DNA from: Portulaca oleracea | Lineage: Eukaryota > Streptophyta > Magnoliopsida > Caryophyllales > Portulacaceae | DNA length: 64,000 nucleotides | Direction: 5' to 3' | NCBI GenBank assembly: GCA_029582165.1 | Contig: CM055876.1 | Coordinates: 32,681,317-32,745,316, forward strand | In this document: positions 1 through 13,058 of the stretch, piece by piece | How positions within the stretch are numbered: the first letter of the stretch is position 1 | Layout: each line of letters opens with the position of its first letter | Translations under genes and position numbers: made by a program | Notes under the pieces: model-generated | Database searches by the model: none | Told to the model about the DNA's origin: nothing | The model's input: only the letters and a program-made list of their open reading frames with translations

Positions 1-1733
1 TATATACCGATCATACATTTGTTTCGACATCATCGTAACACACCGTAACAAATCCAAGCTCCTGCAGCAAAATCTTTAACAAGCTAACTGTAAGAATGGA
101 AATACCCAAAGTGCAAAGGGCACGTCCATTCAGAAGAGCAGTTAATCATAATTACAAATTAACTTTTTCACAACACTATTCCCATATAACCAAGCATGAC
201 AACACATCTGCTTGCATGACGAGGCCGACTACATCCGGCCAAACAGTTGTTAGTAGGAGGGCAATGCTAGAGTATATGCGTAAGGAAAAATGGGCAGCAA
301 TTCGGATGCTGATCACACCAAGATAACTATCCGACTTTTGCATGGCATCTCAAGTGTTATTATCAGCAAATAGGTATCATAAAGTGAGAACAAGGCGTAA
401 ACTTTGAAACACCAGGAAAAGAATGGATAAATTAAGGAAAATGCACATACAAACAGCTTCTGCTCTGTGCAGTAAATTCAACATCCATTGCTGGAAGGTT
501 GAAGAAAAACAGAGAATGGCATCAAAGCTATCACAGCTATGGATGACAGGCATTTTTTTTCTTAATAGTCTCATCTATCTACAGAATGAAACAGATGAAT
601 ACCCACTTGGGAACAGAATCAAAGCACGAAAAGCTTGCAGAAACCCTGGCAATGTTCTTTTTTGAAAGTACAACTGAAATGGTACAGGGGCAGATGGAGG
701 TCGGAGACTTATCAACACATCAGTTTACTCACTTACCACCCATCCTTTTATGACAGGAGTTAGATGATGACTTCCTGGTAGTTAGCCTGAGTCCATCTTC
801 TACAACTGATCCACAATAAAATATGACAAAATAAGAGACCTAAAGATTGAGAACCTCAAGCATATTGGCTCGAAAAAACAGCACAGCACAATGACAATGT
901 TCTCTTCTCAAATACGGCAACAATCAACAATGACAGAAATCTGGAACCATGACTATTGTTATCCAGTAGCAACTTGAGAGAAATTTACACTGAATCATTC
1001 AGCAGATGATTTTGACATAAAACCAACATATAAGCACAAAATATACACACAACAGGTTGTACGTTCTAAAGACAAAGCTTGATTTCCAAACAGTAAATAT
1101 TTCCCGACAGCCTATCACACGAATGGGAATTACAAGATACGGGTGCCTGACGAGGGTTCAGATTTCAAAGGATGGGAATTGAGGTGCACTGTTCTACTAT
1201 GCTAGTATGCTTGAGCATTCTAGGATGAAAATGTTAAGTTGTTAACACCAAAATAATGGATTTCAATAGCCAACCAATGACCAACTAAAGGGCAATAAAA
1301 TGCTGACAGAAATACAGATATGTTGTCCAGAACACTGGTTGTCAATGTACAGGTAAAACCAGACTCAGAACTTCACATCTAAAAAAAATATCATAGAGGA
1401 GAAGGTTCCATCCCCATGTTGCCAATCCCTTCAATCAGAAAAATGCTGTGCTACATATAGAGACAGGGAACATTGAAGAATATGAATAGCAGATATGCTG
1501 CAAATCTAGGAAACAGGAGAACAAACAAAAAAGAAACATAAAGGACATGAAAAGAAGGAATGAATCCCAAACCATGCCCTGGAGATTTCACTTTTCAAGC
1601 ACAAAGAATATACACCCCTGTCAAAAAAATCCAATAACAGAAAACTGAGAATATGCACAACATACGAATGGAAACTTACATAACTAAACCAAGTTCGAAC
1701 TTTCAAGGGTCGTTATATGGCAGCCTCATGTTC
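1..1733. other. Region downstream of the SUO-like gene; probable 3' UTR nearest the gene
   Basis: No open frame here looks like a real protein. On the minus strand, directly after the SUO-like stop codon, a GTAAGT donor near 1684 and a pyrimidine-rich TTTTTGACAG acceptor near 1620 suggest a 3' UTR intron. The minus-strand transcript therefore probably runs at least several hundred bases past the stop. I could not fix a polyadenylation site. The 1-1000 part may be more transcript tail or intergenic; nothing in it is recognisable. Confidence 0.35.
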
Positions 1734-4700
1734 CTATCGCCATGACGATGATGGCCTAAAGTTGAGTGTGTCTATGCTCCATCCAGCCTCAGGTTCCTTC
1801 CTTTTCATAACACCTCCAACCATGTTATACATCCTTGCTTGCTCTTCTGTAAGAGATTGTGAACTGCCAGCAGCAGACAGTTGCCTGGTTGCCACCGGCT
1901 GGGATCCATCTCTCCGTTCCATGTCTACACCTCCAGGACCAGAATTGAGATCTAGTCCTTGCTTTCCCCATTTTTGAGTGCCTTCAATAATACCATTATT
2001 GGCAACATCAGAAATAGGACGGGAAACCACATATGGCTGTGGATACTGAAACGAAACTGCCCCAGAACTCCCAACCGCTGGAGACGGCATAGCAGGCATC
2101 CGGCCAGCAGCAGCAAGGTCCATGTATCCAGATGGCCCACCTGACAAGGTAGGCGTAGGAAGGCGGAAACTTGCCCCAAATGGCAAAACAGAATATTGGA
2201 AAGGAGTTGACTGAAAGGGCATAGCGGGAGTGGATGATAACACTGATCCCTTATAGTCATCAGGATTAAATGACAAGGTTGAGGTTGGACCACCCATAAC
2301 AAGCTGGACACCACTTCCCATCCCAGTAACAGGAAGAGCTTCCTTCTCAGGCAATGATGAAGGCGGCATGCTTACAGCATAATTGGTTCCCGGAGGATAC
2401 CAAGCAAAGTAGTTCCCTGGAGCGGGGCCATTAATTCTAGGTGCAAAAGGAGGCTGAAATACAATGTTGCCACGTGCATTTTGAGTGTACAATGTTTGTT
2501 CAGCATGCATATCATCTGTTCCAGGTCCATTATTCAAATCAAAATCCCTCCTACCACTTGTCTCACCATTCATAAACATGCTTGACGTTGAAGCTTTGAT
2601 GGGAGGAGTCGGAACTTCCACTCTCTGACTGCTATGCCCCAAATCAGCAGCATCATCAACTTTATTAAGATCAAGGTCAATCCCTCCAGAGGAACGCAAG
2701 GATGCAGAAGTCACAAGTTCATTTTTCAGATTTGGCTCCTCACCAGAACCTGGACCAGCAAGCTCAAGGAGAGCCCCTTCATCTGCCACATTAAGGTCAA
2801 TATCCAAAGGTACGCGAGCTCGTTTGCAAGGGGGGGCATCAGGTACAGGGCTATTGCTTGAACCAAGAGGCGCCTCTGTGACTTTCCTGGGCTCTGCAGG
2901 ACGAAATGCGCTTGTTGCAGCTGATCCTTTCCATCCAACTTCCCTTTTATTCTTCAGCAAGTCCTCTGGTGGAACAAAAGGCCCCTTAGCAGCAGAAGCA
3001 ACGGTTATTGCAGCCGAAAGACTGCAGTTTGATGAAGAGACAGGCATTTGGATGGGGCTAATAGAACAAACAGTATCTACACACGGGCCTGGACCTGTGC
3101 CTGAGTAAACAGGCTCGCCACTCTTTCCATCCTCCACACTTAAACCTTCATTCAGGTCGAACCCTAGCTTCACTGCAATATCCAAACCTCCTGCAGCTGG
3201 AGACAAACCAGCATTTTCTGTAGCAGATGCACTGTCCCCTTTCTTCCCATCTTCAACAGCAGCCAAATTAGACCCATTAGAGCTCAAATTTACTGCAGCT
3301 TCTTGTGAAGCAACTTCACATGGGGTTCCCTGGATAGCAAAATTGCTCGACTTCTGCACACAAGCCTCTTTGTCATCCACTTTTTTGTCCGCGCAGTTAC
3401 TCTCCTGATCCTTATCGGTAAAACATAATTCAGATTCCTCTTGCTTCTGGGAGATAGCTGGACCATTTTCTTGACCTAATTTTCCTCTTCCTTCCTGCCC
3501 ACCATGCTCACCAACACTTAAACGATCTGCTTTTTCCAATTTGACATCATTGTCTACCACCGAAATTTGAGTGTTAAAAGATGGTTTTGAAGGAGAAACC
3601 ATTGTAGGCTTCTTGGCAGTGTCAGCAGCTTCAGATTTTGAAGCCTTAACAATCGACTTTAGCTCCATTGAGATACTGCTTTGAAGCTGTGGAGTAACAC
3701 TACCTTTTTCATCAACGCTAGATGACTGATTCAATACTGCATCTCCCACAGCTTTCCCAGACTCTTCAGTCAAACACCCATCCTTCACTCCATCTTTCCC
3801 TGCCAAGCTGCTACTTTGATTTGCACCGGGGGGGTCACTATGGCTCTCATCTTTAATAGTTGGATCCCTCCCACCGCGAATAGGAGTACATGCATCACTT
3901 GCGCTCTTTTTGCTAGTGCCCAATGAAGCAACCCCAACCTGTTCATCTGGTTCTGACCTGCTCTTCAAGTAAATTTCCTCATCTCGATGCGCGCTGTCAT
4001 GGCCAGATTGACTGTTGGATTCTACACCATCGGCTTTCGACAAACCTGCCACATTCTCCTTCTCAGCATCAGGAATGTCAGTTGACATTTTATATTGCAG
4101 CAGCACGGACTCGTCAACAGGTACTTGTTTTTTATCACCGCTGTAGCTGTTACTGGAGTTTTCAACAGCTGTGGAGTCCCTGCACGCTAAGATAGATGGT
4201 GAAGCAGTACCAGATGTGGAGATTTCTCCAGCAGCTACACTAGCAAGTAAATTCATTCCAGCATCATCCCCAGCTGACATAGACTCGTTAGACTCCGCAA
4301 ACTGGACACAGCTTTCAACTAATGCATTCATAGAGCTGAATGCAGGATCAAGAGCTTTTTTAGCCTCCATCTCATTTTTGGAAGGTAAATAAGCAGCTTT
4401 TGTAACATTAGGCATTTCTCTGGGGTCACTAGTACTCCTATGCTGCACTGTAGCTGAACCATCAGCTTCATTTGATTGATGGGTGTCATGTTTTCCCCTC
4501 AAGGAGGCATCTGACTGATCATGCTTTTCAGAAGGAGCGGGAGAAGAAGCCCTACTGCTTCCACAAGAAATATCCTCTGCAGATCCTCCTGCTACACTTT
4601 GAGCGGGACCACGACCTCGGTTAGGAATTTTAACAATGAGCTTGTGGTTGTACCCCTCATGAACATCATTAGCATTTGCATTCTGTGATGCCTTTTCCGC

Positions 4701-7700
4701 AACTGAAACTTTGGCCATCGAAGTGGACCTGCTTGGTGCAGCTTCTCTTTGAAGACCGGAGATAGCAGTTCCTTGAAATCCATTAGCAGATTTCCGGTGT
4801 TTAGAACCACTGCCTGTCAATTTATTCAATCTTTTAGATGCAACAGCTGAACTTTTTGCATCCTCCCCAAGGGGAATCACACTTTTGGCATGTTCAGTAG
4901 AGCACTGGCTATTGGTATGAGATGGGCTTGAGCTGCTGCTCCTTTCATCCTTCACCGCAGCCAGAGGCTGCTCAGAGCTGGCACCATTAGTGCAAACTTT
5001 TAATTGTCCATCCCTAAAGTTACCAGAAGCCGACGTAGGTGATGATGCTGATCTCACACCTCCTGCAGATTTCAAAGCAGAATCCCCTGGTAGCTTGACT
5101 GAAGTAGACTTCAAGGACGAATGATGTGTAACAGAGCTCCTAACTGCTGCATCAGAGGATCCATTGGAGTGCTTGTTCCCACCATGGGAACCCTCGTGCC
5201 TTGATTTGGCTGCCCATTGAACAGCTTGACTTGAACCTGACTTTGCATCTTTGATGCTTATTTCAGCCTCAACACGCTTCTTCCACGTGTCAACCAAACT
5301 CCTCGCTTTTTTCTGAATTTCAGAATTTTTATGCCATCGTAAATGGTTTACGGATTTCCCAATGTTACACATTTGCAAGGCGTTAAGATTAACTGGAAGT
5401 TTATCAAGTGCTCGAAGTAAGACCAATATGAAGTCCTCCACAGACTTGTCACCATCCTTGATGTTTCCCGGATCACCAATTTTCCCCTTGTGTACCTCCT
5501 GAAGCCATTCATCCAATACAGGTAGGCCTTTTTCTACAAACTGACTAAGGCAAGCGTCCTTGTCTGTAGCAGCTATGATACCAACCAGCAAGCAACGCCC
5601 AGATAAGTCAATTCTTTGCTCAGATTTCTCAGGTTGCATAAGTTGCACCAGCCTCTCAACTGCTTCAGAATCTACAAGTCCTCCTTTCTCGGCAAGTTTA
5701 GCAATTTCTAATTTCAGCATACTCTCTGATCTAAACTGAGTAGAATCCCCACCATCTGTTTTTACAGACCGTTCCCGTTTGACAGGATCAGAAGACTGAA
5801 CCCCTCGCTCCCTTTTTCTTCCCTTTGTCTGAGATGGGAGGTTAGAACTACTATTCTGCACACTTTCTGGACTACTTTTCAAAGGAGACATTGCGGCTGA
5901 GCCATTCACAGATTTCGGAGAACGAGCACCTTGCTGCTGTTGTGCTGTTTGCATATCCACACGTGTCTTATTTAACAACTGATCCAGTTCTTCCTGGTGA
6001 TCCTAGGTAACCCAACCCAAAACACACAGTTAGAAAAACAGAGGCATGCATGGACACTAAAGGGAGACCTTTAAAAGAAGAAAAGGGAAGCAGAAGAACT
6101 CAAAACAGCAATAAACTTACATCAATATAATCCTGATCTGTCAGCCACCACAAACACTTGTTTGTTATGTCATAAACACGCCGACACACAAATGAAGAAA
6201 TTGCTGGTGGAAGTTCAAGACCTTTAGGAAGAAATGCAACTTTACACGGATGTAGGAGTGATGCAGCAGGAATCTCATCAGTGTGAAAAGAATAGAATAC
6301 TTCGTTTGGCGCAGCTTCAAGTGCAACGCCTTTCCCAAGTATAACTTCAGCAGGTCTATAGAGCCAATTCACCTTTAGCCTTAAATTATTTTCTTTATCT
6401 GACGTGAAAGCACGAATTAGACCAATAAAAGGTGGGCACTCTTGTGCAGGCTTGAAAAGTGCACAATCCCCCACATTAATCTTGCGACCATCCTACAAAG
6501 TCAAAGGTTTTATAAAAACACATTCATGTTAGGAACAGTCATGCAGCAAATAATGTAAGCAACTCACAACATTAAGGCAACAAAGTTCTGCATGCAAGCA
6601 ATAAACTCATATCAGCATGAAGGAAAGAAAAGACTGCAACTCCTAAAGAAGCAGGGGAAACTTCTGAATGCCTGCATAAACAAACATATTAACAATTAAA
6701 ACAAAGGCTTCCACAAACCAGCCCTAACAAGTGAGCATGGCGTACCAAAACCTGTTGCATGATCACTAATCATTTGTCACATTGCACAAGCAGTATATCA
6801 TAGGAACAGAGATCTGTGGCAAAAAGTATATTCAATAAGAAAGCATTTGACTGTATGATTCACAAACTATATTTCCCGTCAAGAAGAATGCACAGAACCC
6901 ACTGAAAATTAGCTACTCATAGACCCATCAAGTGTATCCATGCTAAAAAAAACAATGCCATGAATCCAACGAAAACTTGCAAGAAAAGGGAGAAATATGA
7001 TCTGTCAGTTCCAAATAGATTCAAATTGAAACCGGATTTTAACAGGGAGGCCGAAAAAAATTGGCACTTCGTAAACAAAATATTCATGGGGGCAATATGT
7101 GCTAAGTGAACATCTAAAACCTCAGATGAAGCAAAATTTCATGTCCTCACTGCTGACTGTAATGACAACATTATGCTAGTACTCTCGAAAAATACAGCTA
7201 TTTTTTGGGAGTTTCAGGTAAGAGCAATTGACTAAACCCAACATCACAATCACAATGAGGCCAGCATAACATTAACTTTCAAGGGGAGAAGGAAAAAAAA
7301 CGCAGGACAGTAACCATCTGTGCGAGGTAAGCGGAGGCGTAGATGGGAATAGCAATACCCTCACAAGCAGGATGTATTTAAGCCAGGTTAGAAATAAGCT
7401 GAAGGTCATTGAACCAGGTGATATAATTTACATCCACCAACTTATGACACTGGTAGAATAGAAACTAGAGCATTGCAGCTTCCATCTTATAATCAAGAAC
7501 CATTGCTCATTGATTGTTAATGAAACATCCCGCAAGATAATGCTTAGTTCAATGCTTATCATACCACTGTACTATCCAATCTCTATCAGGGCAGACCACA
7601 AAAGTACATTTTCCGACAACCCCCCCCCCCCTCCCCCTTAAAAAAAATTTAAAAAAAAAGCCACTATAGCAGACTCAAAACCTTACAAGGATAGTGCTCA

Positions 7701-8617
7701 TTGATTCTTAATGAAACATAATATAAGGTAATGCTTAATTCACTTTTATTATGCCCGTGTAGTATCCAATCTGTAATGGCCAAAGCCAAACCATCAAAGT
7801 AGACTTCCCACCACCAACACCCCCCCCCCCCCGGCTGCCCAAAAGGGGTAAGGAAAAACACCTCAATGACTAACTCAAAACTTTGTAAGGATATTGTGTT
7901 ATTCAATTTCCTGATAAAGGGTGTTGTGCTTATCCTTTTCCAATAATAGATGACACATCAAGGGCATTTGCTATGATGCTTGTAGCAGCCTAAATAAGTT
8001 CTCAACAAGATCAACACAGCGACGCAAAAGCGGAATACAGGCTTTAAGCTGCATTTCTCGGTCTGCCAAGGGAAATGGAACCCCAGATGCAAGAGTCAAA
8101 GCAACGCAATTTTCTTTCTAGGTGGGGGGTTTAATTGATTGATGACTCAGAATCAGAACCAAACATCTCATATCATAGAAGGGACACGAGAGAAATCATT
8201 AAACATCTAACCAGGCCAAAGTGGAATCACAAATTTAGTTCCTCAATCAGCTCTCTTCAAGAAGGAAACAAGCCAAGAACTTGACCAGGTTATCCACACA
8301 TCCTGTTTGTTTCATACAATTAAAACACGCAACAGTCCCCAAGGACTCAACCCCAGTTTTACAATTCCAAACGAGAACCATTCAAATATACCACGACTCA
8401 TGTACATACACAAACCCAGTAAACTGGATCTCCACGAAATAAATTGAAAAGCAATTAACCATATCCAAGCCAAAAAGAAAGGGGGGCTTCAAATTAATAC
8501 CTTGACGAAATGATTATCGGAAGAGCCATTCGAATGAACTGCAGCTACAGTCGTCGTCGACCACATATGCCGACTCCGTTTCCTAATCTCGCCTCCTTCC
8601 AGTTCCCGCCCATGCAT
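1734..8617 (-). CDS. SUO: BAH and TFIIS N-terminal domain protein, SUO-like (3 coding exons)
   Basis: Coding exons, in transcript order, are 8617-8501 (117 nt), 6492-6121 (372 nt) and 6002-1734 (4269 nt with stop). All junctions are phase 0 with GT-AG borders, giving about 1585 residues, close to the ~1600 usual for SUO. Exon 1 starts MHGRE and contains the RKRSRHMW block seen in this family. Exon 2 (residues 40-163) is the BAH domain (GDCALFKP to CLWWLTDQDYID). Residues about 260-410 form the TFIIS N-terminal helical bundle (LPVLDEWLQEVHKGK, LRALDKLPVNLNALQ). The long remainder is Ser-rich and low complexity. It ends with two GW dipeptides (W1187 and near residue 1571) and several DLN motifs, two of which fit the EAR form DLNxxP (near 1318 and 1514). 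In Arabidopsis, SUO is a nuclear protein acting in miRNA-mediated translational repression and needs its GW repeats. Function here is by homology. The start is the first in-frame ATG of exon 1. Confidence 0.93.
7500..7945. repeat. Tandem ~187-bp duplication with poly-C tracts in intron 1 of the SUO-like gene
   Basis: The block starting GCTCATTGATTGTTAATGAA near 7506 recurs near 7695 with moderate divergence. A third, shorter copy starts near 7880. The first two end in long C runs (7620-7636 and 7819-7832). The array lies inside the ~2 kb first intron (6493-8500), which otherwise shows no coding signal. Confidence 0.75.
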
Positions 8618-9066
8618 AGCCTTGCATTTTCCCCCACATGAGCTTCCACCATCAATTCAAACCCTAATTCTCCTCCAAAACCCTAATTTTCACAAAATCG
8701 ATGTCGCCTAATTCTCCAACGCACCTCCAATTCCTCGCTTCACCATATCCCGAACGCAGTCAATCCCAAACAGCCTGAAAAGTGCAAACCCTAACTTTTT
8801 CACAGGACGAACGACGATTCACCTCGAGTTCGATTCACGAACGAGATTGAAAAAGAGAACCAGAAATCGAAATCGAAAGCGCAGATCCAGCGATGAGAAG
8901 AGAGAAAATCAAAGTCGGAATTCGGAATTCGAGGATCTGATCGAGGTGAGAGTGAGATTGAAAGAGAGGAGATGAAGATGTTAACAGTGAGGAACTTGTG
9001 AGACAACGCCACACGGCGAGAGCAGAGGAAAAAGGCAGACTTTGCTGTGTGTGTGTTAAGGCTTCC
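8618..9066 (-). promoter_or_regulatory. 5' leader and proximal promoter of the SUO-like gene
   Basis: This stretch lies upstream of the ATG at 8617 on the minus strand. It has repeated AACCCTAA and pyrimidine-rich stretches typical of plant 5' UTRs of housekeeping genes (AACCCTAA near 8661, 8681 and 8787). No clear TATA box is visible, so a TATA-less promoter is likely. The transcription start is not determinable. Confidence 0.45.
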
Positions 9067-9106
9067 CCTTGTTTTTGTTTTTGTTTTTGTTTTTGTTTTT
9101 GTTTTT
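9067..9106. repeat. (GTTTTT)n microsatellite
   Basis: Six to seven perfect copies of a 6-bp unit (GTTTTT on plus, AAAAAC on minus) lie at the outer edge of the SUO-like promoter region. Confidence 0.95.
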
Positions 9107-10275
9107 AAGTAAAACTCACAGGGATTAATTAGACAGATGCTGAAAATTGGAAACTAATCAGAATCCTAAATTCCTAACTTAAATTACTCATTATTAATAT
9201 TATTATGATTCACTAGGTTATGATTTAGGTGTATGAAGTGGTTAATAAATAAAAATTATTGCTAATACTGTGATTTTATTACATATTTGTCTATTTTGGG
9301 GGGTTGGTGTAAAATGAGATCTAATCTATTGATTGCTCCATTCATAATTTGGAACCTCATTTGATTTATATGGTTTGTGCAACTAAATCCAATTTAAATA
9401 AAATATATCAATATCTAAGATAGATTATATACTAGTATTCAATAAGAATTTATCATTGGTTTTTGTTAAAATACTAACGTCATGCATTGACCTTTATCAT
9501 TTATTCTCAAGTAAAGTTGACGCCTTAAAGCACCATTCAAATAAATTGTGGCTTAAAATTTACTTGTTAGTTGATAGATTGTTTCACTTATTGCGAATTG
9601 GCTCGTTTCCATTCTACGTCGATTAATTTATAACTTAACACGTAATATTTAGTTTCAAATTTAACTAAAACCAATTTATTTTGATAAGTGATACAACGAC
9701 TTAGTACATTAAACCTTATCATTTTCGACTTATCATAAGAAACTTATTATTAATTAGTGTTGATAAATACTAATGAATACTACGGTTAATCATTGCTCAT
9801 TAATCAATAATACTCCTTTCAAGTCAAAATCTAATATGTCATGCGTAAAGACCTTCGTCTCTTGGATACAAATCCACAAGAACATTGGGGGAAACATAAT
9901 TTATGGAGCTGTTATCGCTTCTTGCTCCATGATAAAACTAATTTCACCCTCTCTTCATATTAAACAAATCATCACACACTAATGAAATGGGGGTCAACTA
10001 AATCGAAAACATCAGTAATCGACGAAATATCTCAATCCATAAATTGTTAATCTTTGACTAGGCAACCTAAATGCCACAAGTGTAGTACAAGTTACATCAA
10101 AAACCAAAACAAAATTTGAGTTTTTACAAACTATACATCAAAATTAACACCTCCAACGACTTTTCAAATATTGAAGCAAGAAAGAATGACATTGTAAAAC
10201 GAGAGAGAAGACTGCAAAACAATGAAGGCTAACAATTGTCACCACCAGGCGCTGCTACTACGTTTGTCCTTCTCG
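9107..10275. other. AT-rich intergenic stretch, no gene seen
   Basis: No frame has coding character and no terminal repeats with a target duplication were found. The only longer plus-strand frame (9773-9982) lacks any family resemblance and is taken as chance. Confidence 0.5.
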
Positions 10276-10279
10276 GTGA

Positions 10280-10600
10280 AGGGACAAACAACATGTGTCA
10301 AATTCATTTCCTTTTCTCACCAACTTTCTAGTTGTGCATAGCCTTACATTTTCCCCAACTTTTATCAACATCAATTTCAACCCTAATTTACTAATTCCTC
10401 AATTACTCCCCAATTCAACTCGCATTGAATCCAAAACATCGTTGCCTATTCCAAATCGACCTTCCACACCAAAACCTCGGCTTAACCCCATCGAATTCGA
10501 CAAATTAGGGGTTGTTCATATAAACCAAAATCAAAGAACCCTACCGAGTAGAACCCCTCGAAGCAGCAAATCTTTAAGTCTAACAAGATAGAAACAACAA
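10280..10600 (-). pseudogene. Decayed duplicate of the SUO-like exon 1 and 5' leader
   Basis: The stretch around 10337-10420 matches the SUO-like leader at 8613-8690 in the same orientation. Both carry GCATAGCCTT.CATTTTCCCC, then a spaced ATCAA(T)TTCAA(A)CCCTAATT. Similarity weakens but continues into exon 1 (ACAT.TG...TTTCCT..TCTC.CC). The ATG equivalent is kept on the minus strand (10339-10337), but the frame stops after three codons. It lies about 1.7 kb upstream of the real gene, as expected for an old local tandem duplication. No BAH or TFIIS sequence is present here. Confidence 0.6.
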
Positions 10601-10656
10601 TTGAAACCCTTTTGAGGTAAGAGAAACTGAGTAGCTTCCGAGAATTACTAATCTAC

Positions 10657-10659
<3 letters not shown>

Positions 10660-10697
<38 letters not shown>
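10660..10697. repeat. (GA)n microsatellite
   Basis: An uninterrupted GA run of about 38 bp. Confidence 0.95.
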
Positions 10698-10700
<3 letters not shown>

Positions 10701-10883
10701 AGAAGATAGAGTGAGAAAATAAAGGAGAGAAAAGCCGAGATAGAGATAGGGAGAGAAAAAATAATTAGGAGGAAAAAAGAAAAATTGTGTCGTGAGGACC
10801 CTCCAAGCGTCAAAAGGAAATGCATACCGAGTTTACCAGAAAGTCGGGCTCCCATTTTGGGCAACTCTTTTGCATTAATGATT

Positions 10884-11071
10884 GCAGGGGTGAAAGAAAT
10901 TTCCGAAAATCTCAATCTCATCTTGCTCCCGCTTAAGTCTTAGTCTCAAAATTCCGCTCCCGGTGGGAGCGGGAGCGGGAGCAGGAATAAAAACGAAGTC
11001 GTCCCGGTCAACATTGGGACCAGGAGTGGGACTTAACTTTATTTCCCGCTCCCGGTCCCAATTCTTGGTCA

Positions 11072-11104
<33 letters not shown>

Positions 11105-11441
11105 GTGTGTGTGTATTTTCTTCCGGAAAAAGACGTTATGTAATAGATATTGAATAACTTTAATTTAGGAAAAAGAAGTCATGTAACAAACGGGTGTCGG
11201 ATATATGAAATTGTGTATGATTATATTAGTTGTTTATAGAAATAAATCAAATATTAGGTACAAAAAAATAAGACCAGTAGCAAAATTTCCTGGTTCATTT
11301 ACCGCACACGGGAGTGGGAGCAAATCTTTGCTCCCGGTCACAATAGGTAGCGGGATCGGGAGCAAAGTTATGCTCCCAGTCACACCTGGGACCTTCAAAA
11401 ATCACCAAGATCCCGGTCTCGCTTATGTTATGCTCACCCCT
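10884..11441. mobile_element. Possible hAT-type non-autonomous element rich in GGGAGC/GCTCCC motifs
   Basis: The left end reads CAGGGGTGA and the right end GCTCACCCCTA, a terminal inverted pair of the kind found in plant hAT MITEs. The flanks AATGATTG and AATAACTG agree at six of eight positions, as for a worn 8-bp target duplication. Inside, GCTCCCGGTC/GGGAGCGGGAGC motifs recur in both orientations. A (CATA)n/(GT)n microsatellite sits at 11070-11114. Confidence 0.5.
11070..11114. repeat. (CATA)n followed by (GT)n microsatellite
   Basis: About eight CATA units run into a short TGTG tract, inside the hAT-like element. Confidence 0.9.
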
Positions 11442-12684
11442 AAATAACTGTAGAGTCCTAAATAACTGTAGAGTCCAAATTATTATTTTGACGGGGTGAA
11501 TTTCGGAAAACCAAAGTTGTTTGCAGGACAAGCGATATGATTTATATAATGTTGAAGATTCTTCAAAGATTGTATTTATTAAGGAAATATATTATGGTCC
11601 CCTTTCTTTTTAGCATAGCAAATATAAGATAAGGCAAGGTAAGATAAATAAAGTAGATGTAAGTAAATGTCACATTGTCTGTTTTTTAATAATTTTTTAG
11701 AGTTGAATAAAAAATTGTAAATATAAATTATCTAAAAGTATAATTTTACTCTTTTGAATGATAAGGTAAAGCAGGGTAAGGCAAGATAAAATTTTCACAT
11801 TACAAAAGAACATCGCTTATGTAGAGTGAAAAAATGCTATATCATTACCAAATTATGATGAGGTAATCAAATTGTCATATTATATAAATTGGAATATTGT
11901 TATTTATCCTAATATTATATTGTAATATTGTCTATAAATAGAGATTTGATGTCAATATGAATTAGGGATGTCCAATATATTATCACGTTCATTTAATAAT
12001 TATAGAAGCTATAATTCAAATGCTAAATTTTACTAATTTAAAACATTTTTTGGGAGTTAAGGGTGGTAATGGCACCCTTAACCAACACACAAATACGCCT
12101 ATGTTTGAGTTGTAAAATTTTACTGTATTGCAATTGAGTATTTCATTTGTATCCCAAGAGATTGATCTATTATCTCTATGTGTCCGAGAGAGTTGTGTGA
12201 AGCAAATCAATTGCGAGTATTGAGTAACCTGTTGTAACCTCAAAGATTGTAGAGATCTAAAAGTTTCTGATAAATACCATTGTAATCCACTAATGTCGTG
12301 CATTGTTTGTAATTTTCCCGATTTAGATTTTCCATGACATTTTTTTATGTTAATCTTTAATTTCTGTTTTAGTCTTTGTCATTATTTAGAGCAGTAGCAA
12401 TGGCGTGGGGGAGCCATGGTAGTGATGAATTGGCAAGGGTGTGCTGGAGCAACAACAACATGTGAGAAGTTGATGGAGAGAGTGACAACAACAATCACTT
12501 AGTAGATGTGGGATTTTGCGTGGGACTTTGTGGGAATTTTTTTTTTTAATCAATAACACAGGCCCCTGGGCTAAAATTTATAAAAAAATAAATTATATTT
12601 GTTTGAACTAATTAATATTATTTATTATTTTAAAATTAATACTTAAATTACTTATGTTTTTAAATTAATATTTATGAGTACTAT
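11442..12684. other. Intergenic, with a 20-bp tandem duplication and a possible decayed LTR
   Basis: TAAATAACTGTAGAGTCC is repeated twice in a row at 11440-11476. From about 11815 to 12310 there are LTR-like features: a CTATAAATAGAG TATA box near 11933 and a downstream transcribed-leader-like stretch. I found no matching TG/CA ends or target duplication, so the LTR idea is weak. No gene is visible. Confidence 0.3.
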
Positions 12685-12693
12685 TTTTTACAA

Positions 12694-13058
12694 GGGTTTT
12701 TGGATGCTAATATACTGAACTTTTGGGGTATTGGACAATAATGCACTGAACTTTGATCTTGGACAATAATACACTGTACTTTCGGGGTGTTGAACAATAA
12801 TGCACTCAGTATGATTTTGGCAATGGCTAACTTGGTGGCAATCCTATGTAGCGGGTGGAGGAGATGAATTGGTCCCAAAATATTTATCTTCTCGGTTTGT
12901 CACGTAAAATTATCACCAAGTTTGCCACCGTCGAAATTGTCTCGAGTGCATTATTGTCAAACACCCCCCAAAGTTCAGTGCATTATTGTCCAAGGTCAAA
13001 GTTTAGTGCATTATTGTCCAATACTCCAAAAGTTTAGTATATTAGCGTCCAAAATTCC
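12694..13058. mobile_element. MULE-type foldback MITE, 365 bp
   Basis: Two ~110-bp arms are inverted copies of each other. Each holds two to three tandem versions of GGACAATAATGCACTGAACTTT. The element is flanked by a perfect 9-bp target duplication TTTTTACAA (12685-12693 and 13059-13067), the size made by Mutator-like transposases. It has no coding capacity. Confidence 0.9.

Noticed and set aside
1952..4810. Several open frames overlapping the last SUO-like exon on both strands
   Set aside because: They are shadows of the 1422-codon exon and have biased composition with no family resemblance.
11815..12310. Full LTR of a copia-like element
   Set aside because: A TATA box is present, but no TG/CA ends, repeat partner or target duplication was found.
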